Notes: generated by a model from the letters alone, not told the origin. Shown: positions 16,620 to 24,541, counted from the stretch's first letter. The stretch is DNA of 28,389 nucleotides from SURF-32 sp964648365 (GCA_964648365.1 CAZYLK010000067.1:1-28389); one strand, 5' to 3'. Numbers and translations: made by a program.

Positions 16620-16977
16620 CACCAGTCTCAACTCATGCGAACTCGTATAACGCAGAAGCCGTCTCATCAGCCGCGTTGTATGGCACAGGACGGGCGCATC
16701 CCCGGCTCGGTACGGGTTGCTTCGACCGGCGACGCAGGCGCGGCGCTGTCGACGTCCTTGCAGGGTGCGGGCTGTCGCCACGTGAAGTCCGCCGCAACGG
16801 ACGGTAAGTCGGTCGAGGCGCAACCCGTCAGCGCAGCCGAGGCGTCCTTTCCCGCGAAGTCATCGACGGCGCGACGGCGCGACGCCACGGTTCGTTATTC
16901 GACGTTGCGCAGCACGCTAGTGACGACGCTATGTGGAACCGAAATACCCGCGCCCGGCCCTGAACGGGTCGCAGCGA
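16620..16977. other. 358-bp gap inside the efflux operon, no convincing gene
   Basis: A short minus-strand frame at 16667-16888 reads AALTGCASTDLPSVAADF, reminiscent of the lipobox region of the downstream CzcC-like protein (AALTGCATVDPKPDF). It has no hydrophobic signal before the Cys. It may be a decayed partial duplication or chance. No terminator or RNA gene was recognised. Confidence 0.35.
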
Positions 16978-17367
16978 TCAGATCAGCAGCGGAAGATTAC
17001 GCCCATATCGGGATGGTTGCCGCTCAGGCGGTTGGTCCGGACCGTCGAGGGTTTCGGCCGGGTGGTGCGCCGGCGTGATGTCGCCGGCGCGGGCTATCAA
17101 AGGAAGCACGTCGCAAGCGGCGGCTGAAACCGCGGCGCGCTGGGGTATGCCCGACTGGCAGACGCACGTGTGATTGCCGGGGCAGGCCGGGCATTCCGCA
17201 GGCGGATGATCGTGGTGATGGGCCGGGGCGAGGCCCGGATCGACGGCGCCCACGACGGCGTCGGCGCCATCGCCGACCGTGCCCGCTTCATTATCGGCGC
17301 AGATCAGCGGACACGCGCCGATCATGGCGCACAACAGCACCTTTAAGATGGAACCGCGGCCCGGCAT
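16978..17367 (-). CDS. Small secreted Cys/His-rich protein, first gene of the efflux operon
   Basis: 129 residues from an ATG at 17367, preceded by AGGA with a 9-base spacer; an ATG at 17388 in the same frame is the alternative. A signal peptide is clear (MPGRGSILKVLLCAMIGACPLICA). The mature part has an HHHDH run and then AECPACPGNHTCVCQSG, a cluster of four cysteines and a histidine of the kind that binds metal. A further Cys and HH pair follow. I do not recognise a named family. Position at the head of a czcCBA-type operon suggests a periplasmic metal sensor, chaperone or buffer, analogous in role but not in sequence to CnrX or CusF. No sigma factor or two-component genes are in the window, so the regulator of this operon is unknown. 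Confidence 0.6.
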   Translation of the reverse strand: MPGRGSILKVLLCAMIGACPLICADNEAGTVGDGADAVVGAVDPGLAPAHHHDHPPAECPACPGNHTCVCQSGIPQRAAVSAAACDVLPLIARAGDITPAHHPAETLDGPDQPPERQPSRYGRNLPLLI

Positions 17368-17407
17368 CGACGGCAATCCTATCGGCATGCCGCAGCGGCG
17401 TCCACAG

Positions 17408-17445
17408 TTTATCGCGCTCGACTCTGCCTGTGACCGCCGTGTGAC
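17408..17445 (-). promoter_or_regulatory. Candidate promoter/operator of the efflux operon
   Basis: On the minus strand, GATAAA (17413-17408) lies about 40 bases before the first start codon. Upstream are two GTCACA half-sites (complement of TGTGAC at 17429-17434 and 17440-17445) spaced 11 bases apart, one helical turn. The nearer one sits 15 bases from the -10, where a -35 would be. A regulator binding a direct repeat is plausible but unproven. Confidence 0.25.
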
Positions 17446-17585
17446 AATACCGGCCGTTGGCGGCGCGTCGCGAACCGGTGAATGGCGAACTGCGCGACGG
17501 AGGCGATCACGCATTCGACAGCAACTCCGGCGGGATGGGCGTGCTCAGCCTCGCTCGACGCCGGGCGAGCGAATAGAATCGCGGC

Positions 17586-19154
17586 ATGGGCGGACGAAGA
17601 TTGCGCCTGACGACGCGGAATATCCTTGGCTGGGCCGACAACCATTTCACACTCACCGGCCGGTGGCCGACTTACCGGTCGGGAACCGTGCGCGACGCGC
17701 CGGAGTGGAACTGGTTCGACATCGACGAATGCCTGGAGTATGGCGGGTCCGGTCTGCCAGGCGGTTTGTCGCTGGCCCAACTCCTCGCACGGCATCGCGG
17801 CCTGACCGAGGCTGGGCAGCGTCCGCGCCTCTCGACCAAACTCATTCTGATATGGGCCGATCGGCACGCCATCCGAAACGGCCGGTATCCCAAAAAGAGT
17901 TCCGGCCCGATTGAGGGTGTGCCGGGCGAATCATGGTGGATCGTCGACCGCGCACTGCGCGTCGGCGAGCGCGGCCTGCCGGGCGGCATTTCGCTGGAGA
18001 AGTTCCTTTCCAGGCACCGAGGCAAGGCGCTGGAGCGCGAGCGCCCCAGGCCCCTCGCGGTAACGCGCATCCTGGCCTGGGCGGACGAGCACCGGGCACG
18101 GACGGGGTTCTGGCCCAAGTTCACCAGCGGGCCGATCCATGACCAGCCCCGCGACTCGTGGGCGAAGATCGACGCGGCGCTGCGTGTCGGCCTTCGCGGC
18201 CTGCCTGGCGGAAGTTCCCTCGCGCAACTGCTGATCCAGCGGCGGGGCAAGCTGTTTCGCGAACGGCGACGGCGTTTGACCCACGCAATGATTCTCGAGT
18301 GGGCGGACAAACACCGTGAACGTACGGGCGATTGGCCGCACCAGAAATCCGGCCCCGTCGCCGACGTTGCCGGCGAAACGTGGTGGAACATCGACGACGC
18401 TCTACGCGTGGGCCGCAGCACGCTTCCCGGTGGAAGCTCGCTGCCGACCCTGCTGGAGAAATATCGCGGCCGGCGACACATGGGCCGATTGCCCCCCTTG
18501 ACGGTGCCCATGATCCTCGACTGGGCGCGGCGCCACCACCGCCGGACCGGCAAATGGCCGACGATGGACTCCGGGCCGGTGCTCGATGCGCCCAATGAAT
18601 CCTGGCGGAACGTCGATGCGGCGCTTCAGCGCGGCGGACGCGGCCTGCCTGTAAAGACAACGCTGGCGCGCCTGCTGACCGACATCCGCGGCACGCCGCC
18701 CAGGAACCGGATGCCGAAGCTGAGCGTCAGTCGTATTCTGGACTGGGCGGATCGGCATCGTGCTCGGACGGGCCACTGGCCGATCGAGACTTCAGGGACC
18801 GTCGTCGATGCCCCGGAAAACACCTGGTCGTCGATCAACGCCGCGCTCGTGAGAGGATCCCGCGGCCTGCCGGGCGGTACGTCGCTTGCCCGACTGCTGA
18901 TGGAAAAACGCGGCAAGCGAGTCCGGACGCTTGCACCGCGTCTGACGCTCAAGCAGATCCTGCAGTGGGTGGACCGTCATCACCGCCGCACCGGCGAGTG
19001 GCCGGCGCAGCGGTCGGGGCCGGTGCTGGACGCACCGGGCGAGTCGTGGCATGCGATTGACTTGGCGCTGCGGCAGGGTCACCGCGGCCTGGCGGGTGGA
19101 TCTTCGCTCACGAAACTGCTGGACGGACACCGGAGCGGTTGGCGTCGGCCGTAG
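17586..19154 (+). CDS. Protein of seven tandem 74-residue repeats (ILxWADxH...TGxWPxxxSGP)
   Basis: 522 residues from the ATG at 17586 and almost nothing but repeats: seven units of 73-75 residues beginning near residues 8, 82, 157, 231, 305, 379 and 453. Consensus landmarks are LT...ILxWADxHxxRTGxWP, then xxxSGPVxDAPGESW, xxIDxALRxGxRGLPGG and SSLAxLLxxxRG. Each unit looks like a small helical domain with two or three conserved Trp, comparable in style to helicase-associated or homeodomain-like helical repeats. There is no signal peptide or membrane helix, and the protein is very basic (Arg-rich linkers), so cytoplasmic nucleic-acid binding is the most reasonable guess. Between invariant WP and SG the three residues change in every unit: TYR, KKS, KFT, HQK, TMD, IET, AQR. 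I know of similar uncharacterised repeats in Planctomycetes but no assigned function. It is transcribed away from the efflux operon. Confidence 0.85.
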   Translation: MGGRRLRLTTRNILGWADNHFTLTGRWPTYRSGTVRDAPEWNWFDIDECLEYGGSGLPGGLSLAQLLARHRGLTEAGQRPRLSTKLILIWADRHAIRNGRYPKKSSGPIEGVPGESWWIVDRALRVGERGLPGGISLEKFLSRHRGKALERERPRPLAVTRILAWADEHRARTGFWPKFTSGPIHDQPRDSWAKIDAALRVGLRGLPGGSSLAQLLIQRRGKLFRERRRRLTHAMILEWADKHRERTGDWPHQKSGPVADVAGETWWNIDDALRVGRSTLPGGSSLPTLLEKYRGRRHMGRLPPLTVPMILDWARRHHRRTGKWPTMDSGPVLDAPNESWRNVDAALQRGGRGLPVKTTLARLLTDIRGTPPRNRMPKLSVSRILDWADRHRARTGHWPIETSGTVVDAPENTWSSINAALVRGSRGLPGGTSLARLLMEKRGKRVRTLAPRLTLKQILQWVDRHHRRTGEWPAQRSGPVLDAPGESWHAIDLALRQGHRGLAGGSSLTKLLDGHRSGWRRP

Positions 19155-19183
19155 CAGCAGGCGTGGCGAACTACCTCAAAGCC

Positions 19184-19199
19184 CCGGCATTCATGCCGG
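19184..19199. terminator. Perfect hairpin between convergent genes, copy 1
   Basis: CCGGCAT-TC-ATGCCGG, 30 bases beyond the stop of the 74-residue-repeat gene. There is no T-run, so it could be a terminator or a REP-like element. Confidence 0.4.
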
Positions 19200-19258
19200 A
19201 AGTCTGGCTTGCGACGAGCGCCGTTTTCAGACACGCGAGCGAGTGTTACATCCGAACT

Positions 19259-19276
19259 CCCGCCTTGAAAGGCGGG
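19259..19276. terminator. Perfect hairpin between convergent genes, copy 2
   Basis: CCCGCCT-TGAA-AGGCGGG stem, 41 bases beyond the stop of the phosphodiesterase-TPR gene on the minus strand. It lacks a T-run and shares the TTCA/TGAA loop theme with the first hairpin. Confidence 0.4.
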
Positions 19277-19316
19277 GCTCTGAAGGTCAGCGACCACCTT
19301 GCTCGGTCGCGGGATC

Positions 19317-21338
19317 CTATGAAGCGCGCGATGCCTCGATCCCCGCGGCGGCGTCGCGGTGCTCTTTTGCCTTTTGTGGATCCTTCTTGCCACGTTCGTA
19401 CAGTTCGGCCAGGCAGCGGTGAGCCGGGGACATATCAGAGGCGAGGTCGAGGGCGACGTGGAACGCTCGGATGGCCCAGTCGATGCGGCCGACTTCCGCC
19501 AGGGCCAGACCGAGATGGAAGTGAACCTGCGGCCGGCCGTGGAGGAGGGCGATCGAGCGCATGTGCTGTTCGACGGCCTGCGCCGGGCGACCCAACTGCC
19601 GCAGGCAGACGCCGAGTCCGTCGAAGGCCTCGGCGTTTTCGCTGTCGATGTCGAGCGTACGTTCGAAGCAGCGCATCGCGTCCTTCCAGCGGGCCTGCCG
19701 CATGTGGGAGACGCCGATCTGATTGTGAATGACGGGGTTGGTCGGCTCGGCCTTCTCGGCCCGCTGGAAGTGTTCCAGGGCGGCGTCGGCCTGACCGCGG
19801 CTTAAGGCGATGCGGCCCAGGTAGAGATTGGCCCAGGGCGCGTCTGCGTTGTCCCCGATCACCTCGCGGATCATCGCTTCCGCTTGTTCGATGCGGCCCA
19901 GGTTCAGCAGGCACGATGCGATCGCGACTTTCGACGGCACGTCGTCGGCCTTACGGGCCAGCACCTGTCGAAACTGCTCCATCGCCAGTTCGTCGCGGCC
20001 GGTCGAGGCGTAGACCTGGCCCAGGTTGCGGAAGCGATCGAGCCGCACGTTATCGACGCTGGCGTCTTCGATGTAACCGAGGTCGGCGAGGTGCCCCAGC
20101 ATCTGCGCTTCGACAAGCGACTCGGCCGTCTCGTCGGAGACAGTTTCGACGGGCGTGCCGGTTTCGTATGTGTCGATCGTCTCGACGGTGATGCTGCCCG
20201 GCTCGGCGTCGATGACCTGCGTCAGCGGCTTGCCGTCCATGTCGGCGGCGACCGGCAGGCCCAGCAGCATGAGAATGGTCGGCGTTATGTCGAGCAGTGA
20301 TGCGCCGTAGATGCGCTCGTCTTTCTTGATGTTCGGCCCGTGCATGGCCAGCACGCCGTAGCGCCGATGCCACGCGACCGGCTGGCCATTTTCGATCTGG
20401 CTCGTGCCTTCCGGGCGCAGATGGTCGCTCTGAAAGCCGTGGTCGCTGAGGATGATGACGGTCGTGTCGTCGCCGGCCAGGTCCATCAGGCGGCCGAGCA
20501 TCATGTCGTGAAAGCGGTAGTTGGCGGTGACCACATCCTTGAAACGCTCGAACGCCTTCGGGTCCACGTGGTCCATGCGCGGCGGGTGGAACTCCATGAA
20601 GGCGTGGTCGATGCGGTCGATGGTGTCGTAGTAGATGCCCAGAAAATCCCAGTCGTGCTCCTGCATCAGCCAGGTCGCGGCCGTGTGGACCGTGCCGCAT
20701 TGGGCCAGGAGCGTGCGGAGTTGCCGCACGTGATCGTCATTGACCGCGTCGAACTCGTCGAGGCGCGGGATGAAGTACTCGACCTGCTGGCGGGAGATCT
20801 GTGCCGGGTGGACGCGCATCGAGCAGGCTTTGTCGAGCAGTTCGGCTGGATGCACGCTGAACGGCGCGGGAGGCCATTCCTTGTCCGGCCCGGCGACGGC
20901 GCGGGGGAAGTGATCCGTGACGACGAAGCCGTTGATCCGCTCGGCCGGGTGGCTGGCGAACCAGTTGATCGCCCCGGCCTTCAGGCCGCGGTCGGAGAGG
21001 ATGTTCCAGACCGCCCGGCATTTGCGGGCCAGGCTGCTGACCGGCCGCACGCCGCCGGAGGCGTCCGGCTCGGCGAAGCCGAGAATGTTGTGCTTGTCGG
21101 CGAGCTTGCCGGTGGCGATGGAGGTCCACAGCATCGGCGACAGCATGGGCGTCAGGCTGGCGACGTTGCCCATGACGCCGCCCTCGACAAAGCGGGCCAT
21201 ATTCGGCATCAGCCCCTGCTCGACCAGCGGCGTGATCATCCGCCAGTCGGCGGCGTCCCAGCCAATGAGGAGTACGCGTTGGCAATACCTGGCGCTCAAT
21301 GCTCTCCGCCTATTGACTTTGCTGACGGCCACGGCCAA
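19317..21338 (-). CDS. Alkaline-phosphatase-superfamily phosphodiesterase fused to TPR repeats
   Basis: 673 residues. The track start is a TTG at 21338; a GTG at 21332 is also possible, since the family usually begins shortly before RVLLIGWDAADW. Metal-binding and nucleophile motifs of the type I phosphodiesterase/nucleotide pyrophosphatase family are visible: Asp28 in GWDAADW, the likely nucleophile Thr72 in MLWTSIATGK, YYDTIDRIDHAFMEF, ILSDHGFQSDH near residue 300, and a later His in LAMHGPNI. From about residue 435 to 650 run roughly six TPR units (for example PWANLYLGRIALSRGQADAALEHFQRA). No signal peptide or membrane helix is visible. The substrate (nucleotide, phospholipid or glycan phosphoester) is unknown, and the TPRs suggest a protein partner. 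It is convergent with the 74-residue-repeat gene. Confidence 0.85.
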   Translation of the reverse strand: MAVAVSKVNRRRALSARYCQRVLLIGWDAADWRMITPLVEQGLMPNMARFVEGGVMGNVASLTPMLSPMLWTSIATGKLADKHNILGFAEPDASGGVRPVSSLARKCRAVWNILSDRGLKAGAINWFASHPAERINGFVVTDHFPRAVAGPDKEWPPAPFSVHPAELLDKACSMRVHPAQISRQQVEYFIPRLDEFDAVNDDHVRQLRTLLAQCGTVHTAATWLMQEHDWDFLGIYYDTIDRIDHAFMEFHPPRMDHVDPKAFERFKDVVTANYRFHDMMLGRLMDLAGDDTTVIILSDHGFQSDHLRPEGTSQIENGQPVAWHRRYGVLAMHGPNIKKDERIYGASLLDITPTILMLLGLPVAADMDGKPLTQVIDAEPGSITVETIDTYETGTPVETVSDETAESLVEAQMLGHLADLGYIEDASVDNVRLDRFRNLGQVYASTGRDELAMEQFRQVLARKADDVPSKVAIASCLLNLGRIEQAEAMIREVIGDNADAPWANLYLGRIALSRGQADAALEHFQRAEKAEPTNPVIHNQIGVSHMRQARWKDAMRCFERTLDIDSENAEAFDGLGVCLRQLGRPAQAVEQHMRSIALLHGRPQVHFHLGLALAEVGRIDWAIRAFHVALDLASDMSPAHRCLAELYERGKKDPQKAKEHRDAAAGIEASRAS

Positions 21339-21398
21339 ATGACGCAGTATTCTATACGACTGTTGAGCATAACCGCCGCAAGCACTGTTCCACTTCCG

Positions 21399-23039
21399 CT
21401 ATTCGTCGTCGGCCGAGATAAGTGCCTGCCTGACGCGGTCCCCGATTGTAGCTACATCACTCTCGCACTCCTGCATCCACACAGACAAAAAGGCGCCTTG
21501 GACGATGACCTCTGCAACCAACCCAAGCCGCAGACCCACTTGATTAAACAGCACATGCGGGTCACGATTAGTACAGGAAACACTTCTTATGCATTCCGCA
21601 ACCTCACTCTGCTTAGTCGGGGCGCGCTGGCAGCCGATGGTCAGGATTGCGATGTTCTGGTCGAGCCGAGCAAAAACCCGATCAAAAACTTCTTGCTCTG
21701 GAACAGCGCCCGGAAGACGGTAGATCCCGTGAGCATTGTCCTCCTGTTCCCGTGAATCCCCATCGATATAGCAAATCGAGCGGAACGCGACGGCAGGGTT
21801 CTGGAGATGCGCTCTATGTGTCTTGACTGCGTTCCCGTCGCCATGCACTGGGTAGATCCCGATCTCGTCGAGACAATCCGGCAAGCGTTCGCGCACTACA
21901 GCTTCAATCCACGCTTTGGCAAATTTGTCCTCCACGAACACTGCCAGCCGCTTGTCGACTCGGCCGGAAACGGCGCGCAAGACCTCTACGGACAGCTTGC
22001 CCTGCACAATGTCGCCATCCAAACAAGACCAGATCCCTTCGGAAGGCAAGGCTACGAGAGCCGAGTCGCTGTGGGTAGTGAAGACGACCTGCAATCGCTT
22101 GCGCTCGGCAACGTCGATCAGATACTCAACCATCCTGGTGACAGCAAGCGGATGGAGACCGTTCTCGATCTCCTCGATCAACACGAGCGAAGAATCCTCC
22201 AACTTCTCAATCTCGGCGATCATCCTAATGACGGAGGACTCACCCGAGCCAAAGGCGAACTCGGAGTACCGTGTGCCATTGTTTTCACCGACATATAAGT
22301 ATTGAGTACCGCGCGACGTACGCGGAGCCGTTTCAGGGCGCTCAACCTGGCGGTATGTCACTCGCCTCCGCCCGTTGCCTAAATCCTCCACCTGCTCCCG
22401 GACCTCCTTCATGCGCTTTGACCGTCCAGGCTTGGTGGACGTAAATCGCACACAAAGCAAGCAGAAGTCTTGAAGAGATCGTCCCAGAACTCGCTCACAC
22501 TCTCGCGTGATCTTTTCGAACTCGGGTACTTCCTCGGTGGCGATATCCATTTTTCGCGCACCCATTTTTCCATGAACGCTTAGGGTCTTACGGTAGGAGA
22601 AGCTTGGGTTATCGATGGCCGGAACGGTCCGGTTAATGCTAAACAGCTTAACTTCACGCGCCGGTCGATCTGCCGGAAGCCAAGCGTTCTTGTTGAATGA
22701 TAGTGTGCGACGTACCAGACCATTGGGGCAGAGTTGCTTATCCACTAGGTCGTACTCGAGCAGCCAATCGTCCATCGCTTCATCACCGACGCGACTCTTC
22801 CGAAAGATATTTGTAGGATTGATAGATGAGTAGGCGCAGGCACTCGCTCCTAATATGGTTGACTTTCCGGCGCCGTTCGGTCCTATGAGAGCAGTTACCG
22901 GAAAATCAAACCGGATGTTGGCGCCGCGGAACGCGCGAATTCGGTCCAGTCGGATGGCACGAAGGTACTGCGCATAACTCTCCTTGCGCACTTTGTTGAG
23001 CAGGCCGCGAACTTGGGATTCTCTAATCTCGCTCTTCAT
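21399..23039 (-). CDS. OLD-like ATPase with C-terminal TOPRIM nuclease domain
   Basis: 546 residues from the ATG at 23039. The frame is open to a GTG at 23156, only 39 bases after the upstream gene, so a 585-residue form is possible. ABC/SMC-type ATPase motifs: Walker A GPNGAGKST (about 53-61), signature-like FGSGESS (263-269), Walker B LVLIEEIENGLHP (285-297), H-loop FTTHSD (320-325). The C-terminal third matches the TOPRIM domain of OLD nucleases: FVEDKFAKAWI with the catalytic Glu, CYIDGDS with the DxD pair, and LPGAVPEQEVF. OLD-family enzymes (P2 Old, Gabija GajA, retron partners) are ATP-regulated DNA nucleases often acting against phages. No UvrD-like GajB lies beside it. G+C is near 50-53% in sampled lines against about 68% nearby, which points to recent transfer. 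Confidence 0.85.
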   Translation of the reverse strand: MKSEIRESQVRGLLNKVRKESYAQYLRAIRLDRIRAFRGANIRFDFPVTALIGPNGAGKSTILGASACAYSSINPTNIFRKSRVGDEAMDDWLLEYDLVDKQLCPNGLVRRTLSFNKNAWLPADRPAREVKLFSINRTVPAIDNPSFSYRKTLSVHGKMGARKMDIATEEVPEFEKITRECERVLGRSLQDFCLLCVRFTSTKPGRSKRMKEVREQVEDLGNGRRRVTYRQVERPETAPRTSRGTQYLYVGENNGTRYSEFAFGSGESSVIRMIAEIEKLEDSSLVLIEEIENGLHPLAVTRMVEYLIDVAERKRLQVVFTTHSDSALVALPSEGIWSCLDGDIVQGKLSVEVLRAVSGRVDKRLAVFVEDKFAKAWIEAVVRERLPDCLDEIGIYPVHGDGNAVKTHRAHLQNPAVAFRSICYIDGDSREQEDNAHGIYRLPGAVPEQEVFDRVFARLDQNIAILTIGCQRAPTKQSEVAECIRSVSCTNRDPHVLFNQVGLRLGLVAEVIVQGAFLSVWMQECESDVATIGDRVRQALISADDE

Positions 23040-23195
23040 CGTTATCGTATCGCTCTCGCTCCGATCTGGCACACAGATCGGTTTACCGTCCTTGATACTG
23101 AACGAGTGTAGCCGCGGCTGTGTGAGCGTGCAACTCCGGGCGCCACTTGAGGACACGCGCTCGCTCGTTATGGAATTCGCTCGACAGCGTGTCCT

Positions 23196-24296
23196 TCAAG
23201 CAGGAGGAAGCGCAACTTCTTCATCGTCAAACGCTTCCTGCCCCGCGTACCGCAGCGCTTCACGCCGGGATACGCCCAGATACTCCGCGAACCGCCCCTG
23301 GGAGATTTCGCCTCGGCGCAGCGCCTTGACCGCCAGCGCGACGAATCGCGCGGGGCGCGTCGGCGGGATATCCGGTTCTCGATCCTCGAAGACAGATGCG
23401 ACGGCGCCGTGGCGGGCGATGTCCTGCCGTGTATCCGCCTCACTGCGGTTGTACAGGAAGTGCATCCGCCACAGGAGCGCCTCGACGGAGACGTCAAACT
23501 GCCGGGCTACCCCGTACAAATCGCTGAAGGCGACGGCGCCGTTGCGACGCACGTCATTCAGCGCGACACGCGTCGCGTCAGCCGGCATGAGAAGATGGCT
23601 GGCGAAGCACGTGGCGAGCTTTTCCTCCCGGTCACTGGCCACCACGCTGTCGCCGCCGCCCCGGAAGATCCGCCAGGTCAGCAGGTGGAACAATTCGTGG
23701 GCCAGGTCGAAGTTGCGCCGCCAGCGGAGGTTGTCAGTATTGAGGAGTACGGCCGGGCCATAGACGTCGCTGACCGTGCAGGCGGCCGTCCCGGACGGCT
23801 GGAACGACAGGTAGAACAGCTTCACCCCGCAGACTTCTTCCAGCACCGTAAACAAGCTTTGCCCGGGACGGTCGCCCAGCCGAAGTTCGCTCTGTACGCG
23901 GTACGCCAGCCGCTCGGCTTCGCGATAACCGAATTGCTCCGGATCGCCATGGACCGGCGGCAAGGAGTACGGGCGATGGTCGCCGCACCAGACCTCCAGA
24001 TTGCGATACTGCTGACAGAGTCGCAGAAAGTGCCCTTCGACCTCGGCCGCGATCGACGGATCGGGCTGGCTGCGCCACAGCACAACCTCGCGCGGAATAC
24101 TGCCCTCCTCGAGAAAGAAAGCGACGGATCGCTGGTAGGTTCCCGCGAGCACCTGAAGCTGGCTGACGCTGGGATGCCGCTTGTCGTTCTCGTACTCGCA
24201 CAGAGACGATTCGCCGATGCCGGCGCGTTCGACGACCTGCCGGAGCGTGAGGCCGGCTCTTTCCCTCGCGTATCTGAGTCGCTCGCCGATGGACAC
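23196..24296 (-). CDS. XRE-family HTH regulator with ImmA/IrrE-type metallopeptidase domain
   Basis: 366 residues from a GTG at 24296. The frame is open to an ATG at 24512, but a strong promoter at 24349-24377 lies inside that extension, so the mRNA begins downstream of it. Residues 4-60 form a Cro/C1 helix-turn-helix (IGERLRYARERAGLTLRQVVERAGIGESSLCEYENDKR). The IrrE/ImmA domain carries AHELFH (the HExxH zinc motif, 200-204) and the downstream helix EEKLATCFASHLLMP with its third ligand Glu. The C-terminus (RGEISQGRFAEYLGVSRREAL) resembles the second short helical motif seen in such proteins. Relatives cleave or derepress a repressor on DNA damage or phage signals. It is the first gene of a two-gene unit with the OLD-like nuclease and probably regulates it. 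Confidence 0.88.
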   Translation of the reverse strand: MSIGERLRYARERAGLTLRQVVERAGIGESSLCEYENDKRHPSVSQLQVLAGTYQRSVAFFLEEGSIPREVVLWRSQPDPSIAAEVEGHFLRLCQQYRNLEVWCGDHRPYSLPPVHGDPEQFGYREAERLAYRVQSELRLGDRPGQSLFTVLEEVCGVKLFYLSFQPSGTAACTVSDVYGPAVLLNTDNLRWRRNFDLAHELFHLLTWRIFRGGGDSVVASDREEKLATCFASHLLMPADATRVALNDVRRNGAVAFSDLYGVARQFDVSVEALLWRMHFLYNRSEADTRQDIARHGAVASVFEDREPDIPPTRPARFVALAVKALRRGEISQGRFAEYLGVSRREALRYAGQEAFDDEEVALPPA

Positions 24297-24348
24297 TGGC
24301 TGCTCTGCGGTAGCGGGTACGGATTGCGGACACGTCGCCCGACAGAAG

Positions 24349-24377
24349 ATTATCGCAAGAAAAACCCGGAGCGTCAA
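24349..24377 (-). promoter_or_regulatory. Sigma70 promoter of the XRE-IrrE/OLD unit
   Basis: On the minus strand, TTGACG (24377-24372) and GATAAT (24354-24349) each match consensus at 5 of 6 positions, with the ideal 17-base spacer. Predicted transcription start is near 24342, giving a leader of about 45 bases to the GTG at 24296. It sets the upper limit for the translation start. Confidence 0.7.
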
Positions 24378-24385
24378 GCCGTTCG

Positions 24386-24400
24386 TTCTGGATTCCAGAA
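24386..24400. promoter_or_regulatory. Perfect palindrome, candidate operator for the XRE regulator
   Basis: TTCTGG-ATT-CCAGAA is a perfect 6-3-6 inverted repeat located 8 bases upstream of the -35 box. Size and position suit an XRE-type dimer, either as autorepressor or activator site. Confidence 0.5.
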
Positions 24401-24541
24401 TGGAGTCACACACAGCGAGCCAGCGATCCGACGGCCAAGACCCGCAAGAATCAATATAGGGTAGGTCTAACCGGGCGGAACCGCTATATGATGCGGGTGA
24501 TTCGCCCATCATCCGTGCCGGCTACTGGCCAGCCAGCCGTA

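Noticed and set aside
14943..17078. Long plus-strand open frame over the CzcC-like gene
   Set aside because: Antisense of the OEP-family lipoprotein and the small Cys/His gene; no recognisable domain.
21399..24296. Gabija system
   Set aside because: The GajA-like nuclease is present, but no UvrD-like GajB gene lies on either side; the partner is an XRE-IrrE protein.
24297..24512. N-terminal extension of the XRE-IrrE protein to 24512
   Set aside because: It contains the palindrome and a near-consensus promoter, and has no conserved sequence before the HTH.
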